Positions 17,950 to 26,796 of a DNA stretch of 64,000 nt are shown here, piece by piece; the stretch's first letter is position 1; each line of letters starts with the position of its first letter. The stretch comes from Bog-756 sp963833585 (lineage in GTDB: Bacteria; Actinomycetota; Acidimicrobiia; Acidimicrobiales; RAAP-2): positions 372,001 to 436,000 of the forward strand of contig CAWHYF010000003.1 of the NCBI GenBank assembly GCA_963833585.1, in the 5' to 3' direction. A program made the position numbers and the translations under genes. Below the pieces are notes generated by a model that was given only the letters and a program-made list of their open reading frames with translations, did not search any database and was not told where the DNA came from.

Positions 17950-19074
17950 ATGCCCCCCGAAAAGCCCCACTGGGCCGAGCTCTTCACCGAAGTCGTGACG
18001 TCCGGCCTGTGCACGGGATGTGCCGGCTGCATCGTGGCGTGCCCCTACGACGTGCTCTCCTACGACGACACCGGCGGGAGGTACAAGCCGTTCCACATCG
18101 ACGCCGAGGGCGGGCCGGAGAGCTGCACCCACGGGGTGAAGGGCTGCACCATGTGCACCAGGGCCTGCCCCCGTTTTCGGCTCTGGGAGCCCGAGATCGA
18201 CACCCATCTGTTCGGACGGGAACGGTCCTCCGAGGAGGTGGCCGGAGTGTCCCAGGACATCGTGCTGGTCCGTGCCACCGATCCGGAGATCCTCGAGCTG
18301 GGCCAGGACGGCGGGCTGGTGTCCGCCCTCCTCATCTGGGCCCTCGAGCACGACATGATCGACGCCGCCCTGGTCTCGATCCTGGAGGGGGACGGCTCGA
18401 CCTGGAAGGCGGTTCCGGGACTGGCCACCAACCGGGCCGAGGTGCTGGCCGCCGCGGGGTCCCGGTACACCTATTCGGCCAATCCCCTGGCCTATCCCCT
18501 GGCCATCGAGGCCGGGGCTGAGCGCATCGCCCTGGTCGGCATGGGATGCCAGGCCTCGGCCGCCCCGGTGATGAAGGCCCGGAAGGCCGGCAAGATCGCC
18601 CGCAGGCTCTCGCTGACCATCGGTCTCCTGTGCTCCAAGACCTTCGACGACGCCATCTTCCCCGAACTGTTCGAGGCCCGGTACGGGATCGCACGCGCCG
18701 ACATTGCCAAGATGAACATCAAAGGTGTCTTCCAGGTCTGGACCCGCGACGGCGGCTACCACGAGATCCCGCTGAAGGAAGCCCACGCCTGGACCCGGGA
18801 GGGATGCAAATCCTGCCCGGACTTCGCCGCCGAGCATGCCGACATCTCCACCGGCGGGATCGGAGCGTTCAACGACTGGACCCTCACGATGGTCAGGACG
18901 GACACCGGACGCCAGCTGATGGACGGGATGATCGCCGGCGGAGCCGTCGAGACCCGGCCCGGCGACGACGACCCGGGCGCCATCGCCCTCCTGCACAAGC
19001 TGGCCCGGGTCAGCAGGAAGCGGTGGCCGGAGACGGCCGTGCCCATGCCCCGCCGCCTACCCGACCCAGCGTGA
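17950..19074 (+). CDS. Coenzyme F420 hydrogenase/dehydrogenase beta-subunit-like Fe-S flavoprotein
   Basis: 374 residues. Two 4Fe-4S motifs lie at the N-terminus: C-x2-C-x2-C-x3-CP in CTGCAGCIVACP, and a second set in CTHGVKGCTMCTRACP. The FrhB N- and C-terminal domains follow (about 95-175 and 180-345) with GMGCQASAAPVMKA, GLLCSK and a GCKSCPDF Cys pair near residue 290. FrhB-like proteins pass electrons between F420H2, FAD and Fe-S centres. No hydrogenase or dehydrogenase partner is nearby, so it probably acts as a stand-alone oxidoreductase. F420 dependence is inferred from the family. Confidence 0.85.
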   Translation: MPPEKPHWAELFTEVVTSGLCTGCAGCIVACPYDVLSYDDTGGRYKPFHIDAEGGPESCTHGVKGCTMCTRACPRFRLWEPEIDTHLFGRERSSEEVAGVSQDIVLVRATDPEILELGQDGGLVSALLIWALEHDMIDAALVSILEGDGSTWKAVPGLATNRAEVLAAAGSRYTYSANPLAYPLAIEAGAERIALVGMGCQASAAPVMKARKAGKIARRLSLTIGLLCSKTFDDAIFPELFEARYGIARADIAKMNIKGVFQVWTRDGGYHEIPLKEAHAWTREGCKSCPDFAAEHADISTGGIGAFNDWTLTMVRTDTGRQLMDGMIAGGAVETRPGDDDPGAIALLHKLARVSRKRWPETAVPMPRRLPDPA

Positions 19075-19093
19075 CCCCCCGGCCAGCCCCAGG

Positions 19094-19117
19094 CCGGCCG
19101 GTCCGGGCACCGGCCGG
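19094..19117. terminator. Stem-loop after the F420 beta-subunit-like gene
   Basis: A perfect 9-base stem CCGGCCGGT / ACCGGCCGG with loop CCGGGC, 19 bases after the stop codon. Confidence 0.55.
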
Positions 19118-19157
19118 TCGGTCCGGCCCCGCATGAGAATCTCGTAATAATCGTTCG

Positions 19158-19177
19158 TTTGGGACCAAAGTCCCTGA
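19158..19177. promoter_or_regulatory. DosR/DevR dormancy-box-like palindrome
   Basis: TTTGGGACCAAAGTCCCTGA. The core GGGAC-nnnn-GTCCC is a perfect inverted repeat, and the site closely matches the mycobacterial DosR box (TTSGGGACTWWAGTCCCSAA), differing mainly at one core T and the edges. It lies 163 bases upstream of the MMPL start. A hypoxia/redox response regulator is the candidate binder; none is encoded here. Confidence 0.55.
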
Positions 19178-19339
19178 TGCGAGCGGAACAGCCGACCTAG
19201 GCTGTCGGGAGAGGGCCAGGCACGAACCGCTGACCAATGGGCCCTGTTATCGGCTCGGACATGCCGGGTATCCCGTACCGCCGGCGGCGGTGCGTCAGGT
19301 ACCAGGGGGCCGTACCCACGACGCCTGGAGGATCACCGC

Positions 19340-21769
19340 TTGTTCGCCGCCCTGGGACGGTTCACCGTCCGCTTCCGCTGGCTGATCATCGCCGGCTGGA
19401 TCCTCGTGACCGTCGTGCTGATGGTCTCCCTCCCCTCGCTCGCCAGTGTGGAGAAGTCCAGCAACTCCCAATTCCTGCCCTCCACCTCCGCCAGCGTCCG
19501 GGCCGACCGCCTGGCCGCTCCCTTCAATCCCCGCACCACGTCCTCGGTGACCTTCGTGGCCTCCAACGGTCACGGCGTCCTGAGCCACGCCGACAACGCC
19601 TCGTTCAGCCGCGCCGAGCAGTCCATGCGCTCCATCCCCCGGGTGATCGCCGTGGTCGACCAAGGAGTGTCGTCGGACGGTCGGGCTCGCCGGGCCATGG
19701 TCCAGCTCGACGTGCCCCCGGGATCCACCGACAAGGCGGCCGCCGACACGGTGGACCGGCTCCGGGCCACCTTCACCACCTCGGGGGTACCGGCCGGACT
19801 GGAGATGCACCTCACCGGCGGTGTGGCGTCGTCGGTCGACCAGCAGAACCAGAACGGACACACCCAGACGCTGACCGAACTGCTCTCGGTCCTGTTCATC
19901 CTGGCCCTGCTGTTCCTCACCTTCCGCGCCCTGCTGGCCCCGGTGGTGGCCCTGCTGCCCTCGGTCGTGGCCATGTTCGCCGCCGGGCCCCTCATCGCCG
20001 CCTCCACCCACCTGGGGGTGCAGGTCTCGGACCTCACCCCCATCCTCCTGACCGTGGTACTGCTGGGGGCGGGCACCGACTACGGACTGTTCCTCATCTT
20101 CCGGGTCCGCGAGGAGCTCCGACGGGACAGGCCCGTCCACGAGGCGGTCTCCTTCTCGCTCTGCAAGGTGGGCGAATCGATCACGTTCTCGGGCCTCACC
20201 GTGGTGGGCGCCCTGGCGGCGGTGGCGGTCGCCACCTTCGGGCTCTACCAGGGTCTCGGCCCGGCACTGGCCATCGGGATCGCCGTCGCGCTCCTGGCCA
20301 ACCTGACCCTCCTGCCCGCCCTGCTGGCGGTGCTCGGGCGCAGTGTGTTCTGGCCCCGGATCCCCCGGCCCGGCCGGCACCACGGCGGCACCTGGGGTCG
20401 CATCGCCGGCAAGGTGGTCGGCCGGCCGGTGGTCACCCTCCTGATCGGGCTCGTGATCTTCGGCGGCTTGGCCCTGTCCATGCTGGCCTACTCCCCTTCG
20501 GGATTCGGCGATCCGCCCGCTCCGGCCAGCTCCGACTCGGGACGGGGTCTGGCCATCCTGGACTCGACCTTCCCGTCCTCCGACGCCGACCCCACCAGCG
20601 TGGTGTTCAAGCTCGCCACCTCGGTGTGGAGCGAGCCCCAGGTGCTGGCGTCCGCGCTGGACGGCCTGAACCGGTCGGGGCAGTTCGCCGCCGTGACCAG
20701 CGCCCTCGATCCCGATGGGATCGCGGTGTCCCCGTCCGCCCTGGCCGGCGCCCGTCTCCAGCTGGCCCGGTTCGGCCCCGCCGCCCAGTTGCCGGTCACC
20801 CCGCCCCCGGGGACCTCGGTGTCCCCGGACGCCTATCAGGCCTACCAGGCGTCGGCCCAGTTCATCAGCGCTGACGGGACGGCCCTCCGGTACCAGACGT
20901 CGCTGAGGGCCGGACCCTCGACGAGTACGGCTGCGGCGGACGCCGTCCCGGCCGCACGGGCCGCGGTGACCGCGGTGGCCCGCGACATCGGCGCCACCTC
21001 GTCGGGCGTGGCGGGTTACGCCCCGGTGGCGTCCGATGTGGGCTCCATCTCCGGCAGCGACCTCATGCGGATCATTCCTATCGTGATGATCGTCCTGGCC
21101 CTGTTGCTGGCCATCGTGCTGCGCAGCCTGGTGGCACCCATCTACCTGGTGGTCAGTGTCGGCCTCTCGTACCTCGCCTCGCTGGGCCTGGCCGTGCTGG
21201 TCTTCGAGCTCGTCGGCGGACAGGACGGCATCAACTTCGTCCTCCCCTTCTTCATGTTCATCTTCATCATGGCGTTGGGCCAGGACTACAACATCCTGGT
21301 GATGACCCGCATCCGCGAGGAGGCCCAGCACGCCCCCATCCGGGTGGCGGTCCGTCGGGCCGTGGAGGCCACGGGCACCACCGTCACCTCGGCCGGGCTC
21401 ATCCTGGCCGGCACCTTCGGGGTGTTGACGGCCACCGGCTCCACCCAGGTCCAGGAGATCGGACTCGGACTCGCCGCCGGCATCCTCCTCGACACGTTCT
21501 TCGTCCGCACCCTGTTGGTTCCCTCGGTGGTGGTCCTGTTGGGCCGCTGGAACTGGTGGCCGTCCAGCCTCTGGCGTCAGGACCACAGCCACGACCCCGT
21601 CCTGCCCGACCCCGAATCCGGCTCCGACGACATCGACGGCCAGGGAGGCTTCGGTGGTCCCGGTGGCTCCTCCGGGGCGGGCCCCTGCCCGGCCGGAGCC
21701 GTCCCGGACGCGGCCGAACGGCCGCTGGTGGGGGCCGGAGTGGGATCCGCCCACCGAGCCGCCGATTGA
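19340..21769 (+). CDS. MMPL/RND-family transporter
   Basis: 809 residues with two MMPL halves. Each has an N-terminal helix, a periplasmic loop and a cluster of five to six helices (about 185-350 and 560-730). AGTDYGLFLIFR and its counterpart GQDYNILVMTR carry the Asp-Tyr pairs used for proton relay in MmpL proteins. The family exports lipids or hydrophobic compounds across the plasma membrane. A TTG start at 19340 is supported by GGAGG eight bases upstream. The C-terminal tail is Asp/Gly/Pro-rich and soluble. Substrate unknown. Confidence 0.88.
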   Translation: MFAALGRFTVRFRWLIIAGWILVTVVLMVSLPSLASVEKSSNSQFLPSTSASVRADRLAAPFNPRTTSSVTFVASNGHGVLSHADNASFSRAEQSMRSIPRVIAVVDQGVSSDGRARRAMVQLDVPPGSTDKAAADTVDRLRATFTTSGVPAGLEMHLTGGVASSVDQQNQNGHTQTLTELLSVLFILALLFLTFRALLAPVVALLPSVVAMFAAGPLIAASTHLGVQVSDLTPILLTVVLLGAGTDYGLFLIFRVREELRRDRPVHEAVSFSLCKVGESITFSGLTVVGALAAVAVATFGLYQGLGPALAIGIAVALLANLTLLPALLAVLGRSVFWPRIPRPGRHHGGTWGRIAGKVVGRPVVTLLIGLVIFGGLALSMLAYSPSGFGDPPAPASSDSGRGLAILDSTFPSSDADPTSVVFKLATSVWSEPQVLASALDGLNRSGQFAAVTSALDPDGIAVSPSALAGARLQLARFGPAAQLPVTPPPGTSVSPDAYQAYQASAQFISADGTALRYQTSLRAGPSTSTAAADAVPAARAAVTAVARDIGATSSGVAGYAPVASDVGSISGSDLMRIIPIVMIVLALLLAIVLRSLVAPIYLVVSVGLSYLASLGLAVLVFELVGGQDGINFVLPFFMFIFIMALGQDYNILVMTRIREEAQHAPIRVAVRRAVEATGTTVTSAGLILAGTFGVLTATGSTQVQEIGLGLAAGILLDTFFVRTLLVPSVVVLLGRWNWWPSSLWRQDHSHDPVLPDPESGSDDIDGQGGFGGPGGSSGAGPCPAGAVPDAAERPLVGAGVGSAHRAAD

Positions 21770-21785
21770 GGCTCCCGCCGGAGCC
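21770..21785. terminator. Hairpin at the MMPL stop codon
   Basis: GGCTCC-CGCC-GGAGCC begins one base after the TGA. Confidence 0.4.
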
Positions 21786-21868
21786 GGTCACCGGTCGCCG
21801 GTCGAGGCGGTATCCCGAGGCCGGTCGGGCGGTTTGGCCTTGGTGGAGAGAGAGTACGGTGAACGGGC

Positions 21869-22528
21869 GTGGCCAGCCGACGGACTCCTCCCAAACCCAC
21901 CGTGGTCCTCCTGGTACGCCACGGCAAGACCCCGACGACCGGCCAGGTCCTGCCGGGACGAGCCGGCGGGCTCCACCTCTCCGACGAGGGCCACGCCCAG
22001 GCAGAGACCGTGGCCGGTCGGATCGCGGCACTCACCGGAACGGACCGGGCCGGACCGTCGGCGGTGTACGCCTCGCCGTTGGAGCGCACCGCCGAGACGG
22101 CCAAGCCCATCGCCCGGCAACTCGGACTCCGGGTCCGCACCGAGCGCGGGCTCCTCGAGTGCGACTTCGGCCAGTGGACCGGCGCCCAGCTGAAGGCTCT
22201 GGCCAAGAAGCCCGAGTGGGGCCAGGTGCAGCGCTGGCCGAGCGGATTCCGGTTTCCCGGGGGGGAGTCCTTCCTCGAGATGCAGGCCCGGATCACCTCG
22301 GCCATCAGCCGACTGGTCCAGCTCCACCCGGGGGAGACCATCGTGGCCGTGTCGCACGCCGACCCGATCAAGGCTGCCGTGTCCTCCGCCGCCGGCACCC
22401 ACCTCGACCTCTTCCAGAGGCTCACCATCTCCCCCTGTTCGGTCTCGGCCGTGGCGTACACCGTGGACGGTCCGCACGTCCTGACCGTGAATTCGACCGG
22501 CTCGCTCGGCGAACTGGCCATCGCATGA
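21869..22528 (+). CDS. Histidine phosphatase family protein (MSMEG_4193-type putative phosphomutase)
   Basis: 219 residues. The RHG motif is in LLVRHGKTPTTG, the second core Arg in YASPLERTAETA, E in LLECDFGQW, and the second catalytic His in AVSHADPIKAA. The family dephosphorylates small phosphoesters through a phospho-His intermediate. The neighbours (DUF3090 and SCO1664-family genes) make it the MSMEG_4193-like member of a conserved actinobacterial cluster often found near mshC. The start is GTG at 21869. Substrate unknown. Confidence 0.85.
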   Translation: MASRRTPPKPTVVLLVRHGKTPTTGQVLPGRAGGLHLSDEGHAQAETVAGRIAALTGTDRAGPSAVYASPLERTAETAKPIARQLGLRVRTERGLLECDFGQWTGAQLKALAKKPEWGQVQRWPSGFRFPGGESFLEMQARITSAISRLVQLHPGETIVAVSHADPIKAAVSSAAGTHLDLFQRLTISPCSVSAVAYTVDGPHVLTVNSTGSLGELAIA

Positions 22529-22661
22529 GACCGACCGTCCGGCACCCCCTGACCATGACGCCGCATCGGACCGGCCCCGGTGGAGGGTCCCGTTCCACCC
22601 ACGCCCGGTCCCCCTGGCGGTCCGGCTCGAGCCCGGCCGGCCCGCCGAGGCGGGTGGCCCG

Positions 22662-23159
22662 GTGAGCGAGGGATACGACCTCCCGGCGCCCGACCGCATC
22701 ACGGTGGGCGCGGTGGGCCCGGTGGGTGAGCGGCTGTTCCTGCTGCAGTGCCGGCAGGGGCCGACGCTCCTCACCCTCAAGATCGAGAAACAGCAGGTGG
22801 CGGTGGTGGCCGACTACCTGGGTCGCATCGTGCGGGACCAGTCACGCCCCGGCCACCTCCCCGAGGAGCTCGAGTTGGAGGAGCCGGCCGAACCGGCCTG
22901 GGTGGTGGGAACCGTCGGCGTCTCCTACGACGATGGTGAAGACCGGGTGGTCCTGGTCATCGAGGAGCTGGTCCCTGAGGACGAGACCGGCGCCATCGCC
23001 CGGCTGTCCATCTCCCGCGAGCAGGCCGCCGCCTTCGCCATCCGGGCCACCCGGCTGGTGGAATCGGGCCGGCCCCCCTGCCCGCTGTGCGGCTCACCCC
23101 TCGACCCCTCCGGACACGAGTGTCCACGAACCAACGGTCACCGTCCGCCGGCGGTGTGA
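22662..23159 (+). CDS. DUF3090-family protein
   Basis: 165 residues, starting GTG. Recognised by FLLQCRQGPTLLTLKIEKQQV and by the C-terminal zinc-ribbon-like CPLCGSPLDPSGHECP. The acidic middle segment LPEELELEEPAE and the GVSYDDGEDRVVLVIEEL strand are also typical. No biochemical function is established; its invariant linkage with the phosphatase and kinase-like genes suggests a shared pathway. Its TGA overlaps the next gene's GTG. Confidence 0.85.
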   Translation: MSEGYDLPAPDRITVGAVGPVGERLFLLQCRQGPTLLTLKIEKQQVAVVADYLGRIVRDQSRPGHLPEELELEEPAEPAWVVGTVGVSYDDGEDRVVLVIEELVPEDETGAIARLSISREQAAAFAIRATRLVESGRPPCPLCGSPLDPSGHECPRTNGHRPPAV

Positions 23160-23911
23160 ACGGCTGGAGCCCTGCGGTCGGTCCCGGGCTCGAAACCGTC
23201 ACCGAGTACCTCCACCGGAGCCCGCTCTCGGTGGTCGGACGGATGCCGTGGAGTTCCAACCTGACCTTCCTGGTGGATCTGGAGGGGAGCGAAGGGGCCG
23301 TCGGCGACCACGCGCCGGGACCGCTCCAAGCCGTCTACAAGCCGGCCAACGGCGAACAGTCGCTGTGGGACTTCCCCGGCGGGCTCTACCGGCGGGAGGT
23401 GGCGGCCTTCGCCCTCTCGGAGGGGCTGGGCTGGGGCCTGGTGCCCCCGACGGTCGAGCGCCATGACGGGCCGTTCGGGGCCGGTTCGGTCCAGCTCCTC
23501 GTGGCGGCCGACTACGAACAGCACTACTTCACCCTCTTCGACCAGGGAGGCCACGAGGAGGCGCTCGCCGCCATGTGCGTGTTCGACGTGGTGGCCAACA
23601 ACGCCGACCGCAAGAGCGGGCACGTCCTGTTGGGGGAAGGCGGTCGGCTGTGGGGCATCGACCACGGGCTCTGCTTCCACAGTCAGCCCAAGCTGCGCAC
23701 GGTGATCTGGGACTTCGCCGATGAGCCGGTCCCCGTGCACCTCCTGGACGACCTCCGGCGACTGGCATCGGACCTCCCCGAGCAGATGGCCCGCTTCCTC
23801 GACGAGGAGGAGCGGCAGGCGGTTGCCGACCGGATCGACCGGCTGGTCCATACCGGCACCTTCCCCGAGCCGCTCGGGGACCGGCCGCCCTATCCCTGGC
23901 CGCTGGTCTGA
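23156..23911 (+). CDS. SCO1664-family protein with PI3/4-kinase-like fold
   Basis: 251 residues; the GTG at 23156 overlaps the DUF3090 stop (GTGA). Features of the family are QAVYKPANGEQSLWDFPGGL (lysine strand), RREVAAFALSEGLGWGLVPP, and the catalytic-type motifs DVVANNADRKSGHVLL and GIDHGLCFH, which resemble the catalytic and metal-binding loops of phosphatidylinositol-kinase-like enzymes. The substrate is unknown. It closes the conserved three-gene cluster and is convergent with the DUF459 gene. Confidence 0.85.
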   Translation: MNGWSPAVGPGLETVTEYLHRSPLSVVGRMPWSSNLTFLVDLEGSEGAVGDHAPGPLQAVYKPANGEQSLWDFPGGLYRREVAAFALSEGLGWGLVPPTVERHDGPFGAGSVQLLVAADYEQHYFTLFDQGGHEEALAAMCVFDVVANNADRKSGHVLLGEGGRLWGIDHGLCFHSQPKLRTVIWDFADEPVPVHLLDDLRRLASDLPEQMARFLDEEERQAVADRIDRLVHTGTFPEPLGDRPPYPWPLV

Positions 23912-23919
23912 CCGGCTAC

Positions 23920-23957
23920 GGGGGCCGACCCCCCGACCCCTCCGTCCCACGGTCGGC
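23920..23957. terminator. Possible terminator between SCO1664-family and DUF459 genes
   Basis: Two alternative stems overlap: GGGGG-CCGA-CCCCC at 23920-23933, and GCCGACC pairing with GGTCGGC at 23951-23957. They begin nine bases after the stop codon in a convergent region that is otherwise without a gene (23912-24083). Confidence 0.4.
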
Positions 23958-24083
23958 TCCTCCAGGACCCGTCGCGCCGCCTGGCCCGTCCCGGTGGCAT
24001 CCCGGCGGACGCCTCGACCGAACGATACGGAGGGTCGGTACGGAGGATCGGTGCGGAGGTGACGGTACGCCGGGGACGGACCC

Positions 24084-25193
24084 TCAGGGCAGCGCGATGT
24101 GCAACTTGGTCCGCATGGAGTCGATGACCGCTTGGGACAGGCGCTCGCCCCCGCCGGGGGAGAGATGGATCCCGTCGGGGGTCCGGATGTTGACCTCCGC
24201 CCCCGAACTGTTGGGCAGGTAGGCCGTGAAGTTGCCTTGGGCGTCGGCCAGCACCGCATCCGACGCCACGTAGGAGGCCTTGTCCGGACGGGCCGCCACC
24301 TGGCTCGCCACGATCCCGTTGAGTACCTTCATCTGGCCGTTGAGCTGGTCCCCGGCCATGGGCGGCATGCCCACCCACAGCACGTGGGCCCCGGCGGCGT
24401 TGGCTTGGTCGATCAGGGCGCCGACCCGCTGGCCGTAGGCCGCGTTCCAGGCCGGAGAGCCGTAGGGGATGCTGCCCCCGGCACCCATCAGTGACTGGGG
24501 GTCGTTGGCTCCCATCATCACCACCACCAGCTGGGGTTGGTCGTTGGCCATGTCCACCCGGAGCTCAGCCGCCCAGTCGAAGTAGTCGGGTCGCGACAGC
24601 CCGGTGTCGACCCGCCCATCCAGGGTGGCGGTGGCTACTCCGGTGGCGGCCAGGTCGCTGACCAGGGGCTGCCCGAGATCGAGGCCGATCGAGTCACCGA
24701 TGACCAACACCCGGAGCGGAGCGGCCGCGGTGGGGGCCTGATTGAGCGCGGGGAGGGTGGTGGTAGTGGTGGTCGCTCCCGGCGCCGGTGAAGGACCCGG
24801 CCGGGGACCGGGGGGTGGCCTCCGACCCGGCACCGCCGTGGCCAGCGACGGGCCTCCCCCCGGGGTCCGGCCCAGGGCCTCATCGGTCCAACCCACCACG
24901 TGGGAGAGCCCGAGCGTCCTACTCAATGCGGCGATCGGACCCACGATGTCAAGGGACACGGTCCGGCGTGCCCCCAGCGGCGAGACGATGGCCGACCGCT
25001 GGAGGCTGGGCGCATCGAGGAGCAGCCAGACGCCGAAGCACACCAGCCCGATGAAGAGCATGCGGGTCCAGGGGATGCGGGGGCGGGATCCCGAGTGCAG
25101 CCATCCGGGCTCCGCCGGGCCCTCGTCGCGGCCGACGACGGTCGTTCCCGTCGCTCGGGAAGGGGCGCTGGCGGGGGGCGAGGTCGGGGGCAT
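24084..25193 (-). CDS. DUF459 SGNH-hydrolase-like membrane-anchored protein
   Basis: 369 residues: one N-terminal membrane helix (about 44-62, MLFIGLVCFGVWLLLDA), a Pro/Thr-rich linker (about 118-155), then an SGNH domain. The catalytic Ser block is VLVIGDSIGLDLG, the Asn block is MMGANDPQS, and the D-x-x-H block is TPDGIHLSPGG. Its partner nine bases downstream of its start, in operon order upstream, is an MBOAT acyltransferase. The pair resembles AlgI/AlgX-type modules that O-acetylate exported polysaccharide, with the SGNH protein acting outside the membrane. Confidence 0.82.
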   Translation of the reverse strand: MPPTSPPASAPSRATGTTVVGRDEGPAEPGWLHSGSRPRIPWTRMLFIGLVCFGVWLLLDAPSLQRSAIVSPLGARRTVSLDIVGPIAALSRTLGLSHVVGWTDEALGRTPGGGPSLATAVPGRRPPPGPRPGPSPAPGATTTTTTLPALNQAPTAAAPLRVLVIGDSIGLDLGQPLVSDLAATGVATATLDGRVDTGLSRPDYFDWAAELRVDMANDQPQLVVVMMGANDPQSLMGAGGSIPYGSPAWNAAYGQRVGALIDQANAAGAHVLWVGMPPMAGDQLNGQMKVLNGIVASQVAARPDKASYVASDAVLADAQGNFTAYLPNSSGAEVNIRTPDGIHLSPGGGERLSQAVIDSMRTKLHIALP

Positions 25194-25202
25194 TGTGGCG
25201 GG

Positions 25203-26626
25203 TCAGAACCGGTAGTAGATGAACGGGGCTACGCCCTGCGGTCCAAGGGTCGTGATGGCCAGGAGGACCAGGCCCAGTATGCCCCCCTGCAGGACCGGAC
25301 GACGGTCGGCGAAGACCGTCTTGACCCGGTCGAGCCAGTTGTCGGGGAGGTACTGGCTTCCGATGCCGGCGGCGATGGCCACCACCGCCAGGGGGGTGAC
25401 CAGGGGCGAAGGCTGGCCCCATCCGTCCAGCAGTCGGAGCAGCATGGCCCACACCGTCCCCAGGGTGTCGGCCCGGAAGAAGAGCCACCCCAGACACACC
25501 AACTGGAAGGTCACGAAGCGGGCCCAGGCCACCCGACCCCGTCCGACCGGGTCGAGGGGGAGGCCGAGCGCGGCGCGCTTCTTCCGGCGGTTGCGCCCGA
25601 TCACCTGGCCGATGCCGTGGTACAGGCCCCAGGCGACGAAGGTCCAGGATGCTCCGTGCCAGAGTCCGCCGAGGAGCATCGTGATGAGGATGTTCATGGC
25701 GATCCGGCGCTCGCTGCCCCGGTTGCCTCCCAACGGGATGTAGAGGTAGTCGCGCAGCCAGAACGACAGGGTGATGTGCCACCGTCGCCAGAAGTCCTGG
25801 AGGTTGATCGCGCTGTAGGGCCGACGGAAGTTCTGTGGGAACTGGAAGCCGAGCAGTAGAGCGATGCCGATGGCGATGTCGGTGTAGCCGCTGAAGTCGG
25901 CGTAGATCTGGACGGCGTAGCCGTAGATGGCGAACAGCACCTCCAGGGCCGAGTGCTGGCGTGGGTCGGCGAACACCGGGTCGACCACATAGGTGGACAG
26001 GTAGGAGGACAGCACCACCTTCTTGGCCAGGCCGGCGGCGATCAGCCAGCACGCCTCGACGTAGTCGATGTGCAGCTCGTCGCGCCGGCGTCGGATCTGT
26101 GGCAGGAGTTCGGTGCCCCGGACGATGGGGCCCGCCACGAGGTGCGGGAAGAACGACAGATACACGGCAGTGTCGATGGCCCGGGCCGGCTTCAGGACGC
26201 CCCGATGGATGTCCACGACGTAACTGATGGCCATGAAGGTGAAGAAGGAGATTCCCACCGGCAGGGTGACCGCCAGCAGTGGGAGGGGCCGGCCCAGTCC
26301 CACGAAATGCAGGCCGTTGTCCAGGTTCACCGCCAGGAACCCGTAGTACTTGAACCAGGCCAGCAGTCCGACCAGGCCGGCCAGCGTGGACCAGAGTGCG
26401 ACCTTCCGGCGGGACCCCGAGGCCCGGTGGACCATCTTCCCCCCACCTGGGCGATCGTGGTCGACGCCGCCAGCAGGAAGATGAACCGCCAGTCCCACCA
26501 GGCGTAGAAGAAGTAGCTGGCGACGATCATGAACGCCTTCCACGGCCCGGGATACGGGTTGAGCAGCCACTGCACCGTGTAGACCACGGCGAAGAAGATG
26601 GCGAAGTCGATCGTGGGAAAGAGCAC
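25203..26626 (-). CDS. MBOAT-family O-acyltransferase, AlgI/DltB-like (frameshifted)
   Basis: About 474 residues in two frames: the start (GTG at 26626, LFPTIDFAIFFAVVYTVQWL) and the remainder from about 26440. A seventh base in the C6 run at 26439-26444 restores one frame (AQVGGKMVHR). There are about ten helices. The MBOAT signature FRRPYSAINLQDFWRRWHIT and the catalytic-His region LLGGLWHGASWTF are present. It transfers acyl, usually acetyl, groups across the membrane to an exopolysaccharide or wall polymer. It is the first gene of an operon with the DUF459 protein. The shift is probably a sequence error. Confidence 0.85.
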
Positions 26627-26796
26627 GTGACCTATCGGGTGGATGGGGCTGGGCCGGTCATGACACGCCACGCGCCATGTGCCCGGAGATTACCTGTCCG
26701 GCCCTGGGCGACCTGTGATCGTGGGCGGCGGTCGGTACCGCCCCCCGGCCCACCCTCCGAGCCGCCCGAGGGGCAGACCGGACCGAGCCGGTGGGG

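Noticed and set aside
19295..21754. 819-codon open frame antisense to the MMPL gene
   Set aside because: Composition is His/Gly/Gln/Arg-rich without hydrophobic order or motifs; it is a high-GC shadow of the well-supported MMPL gene.
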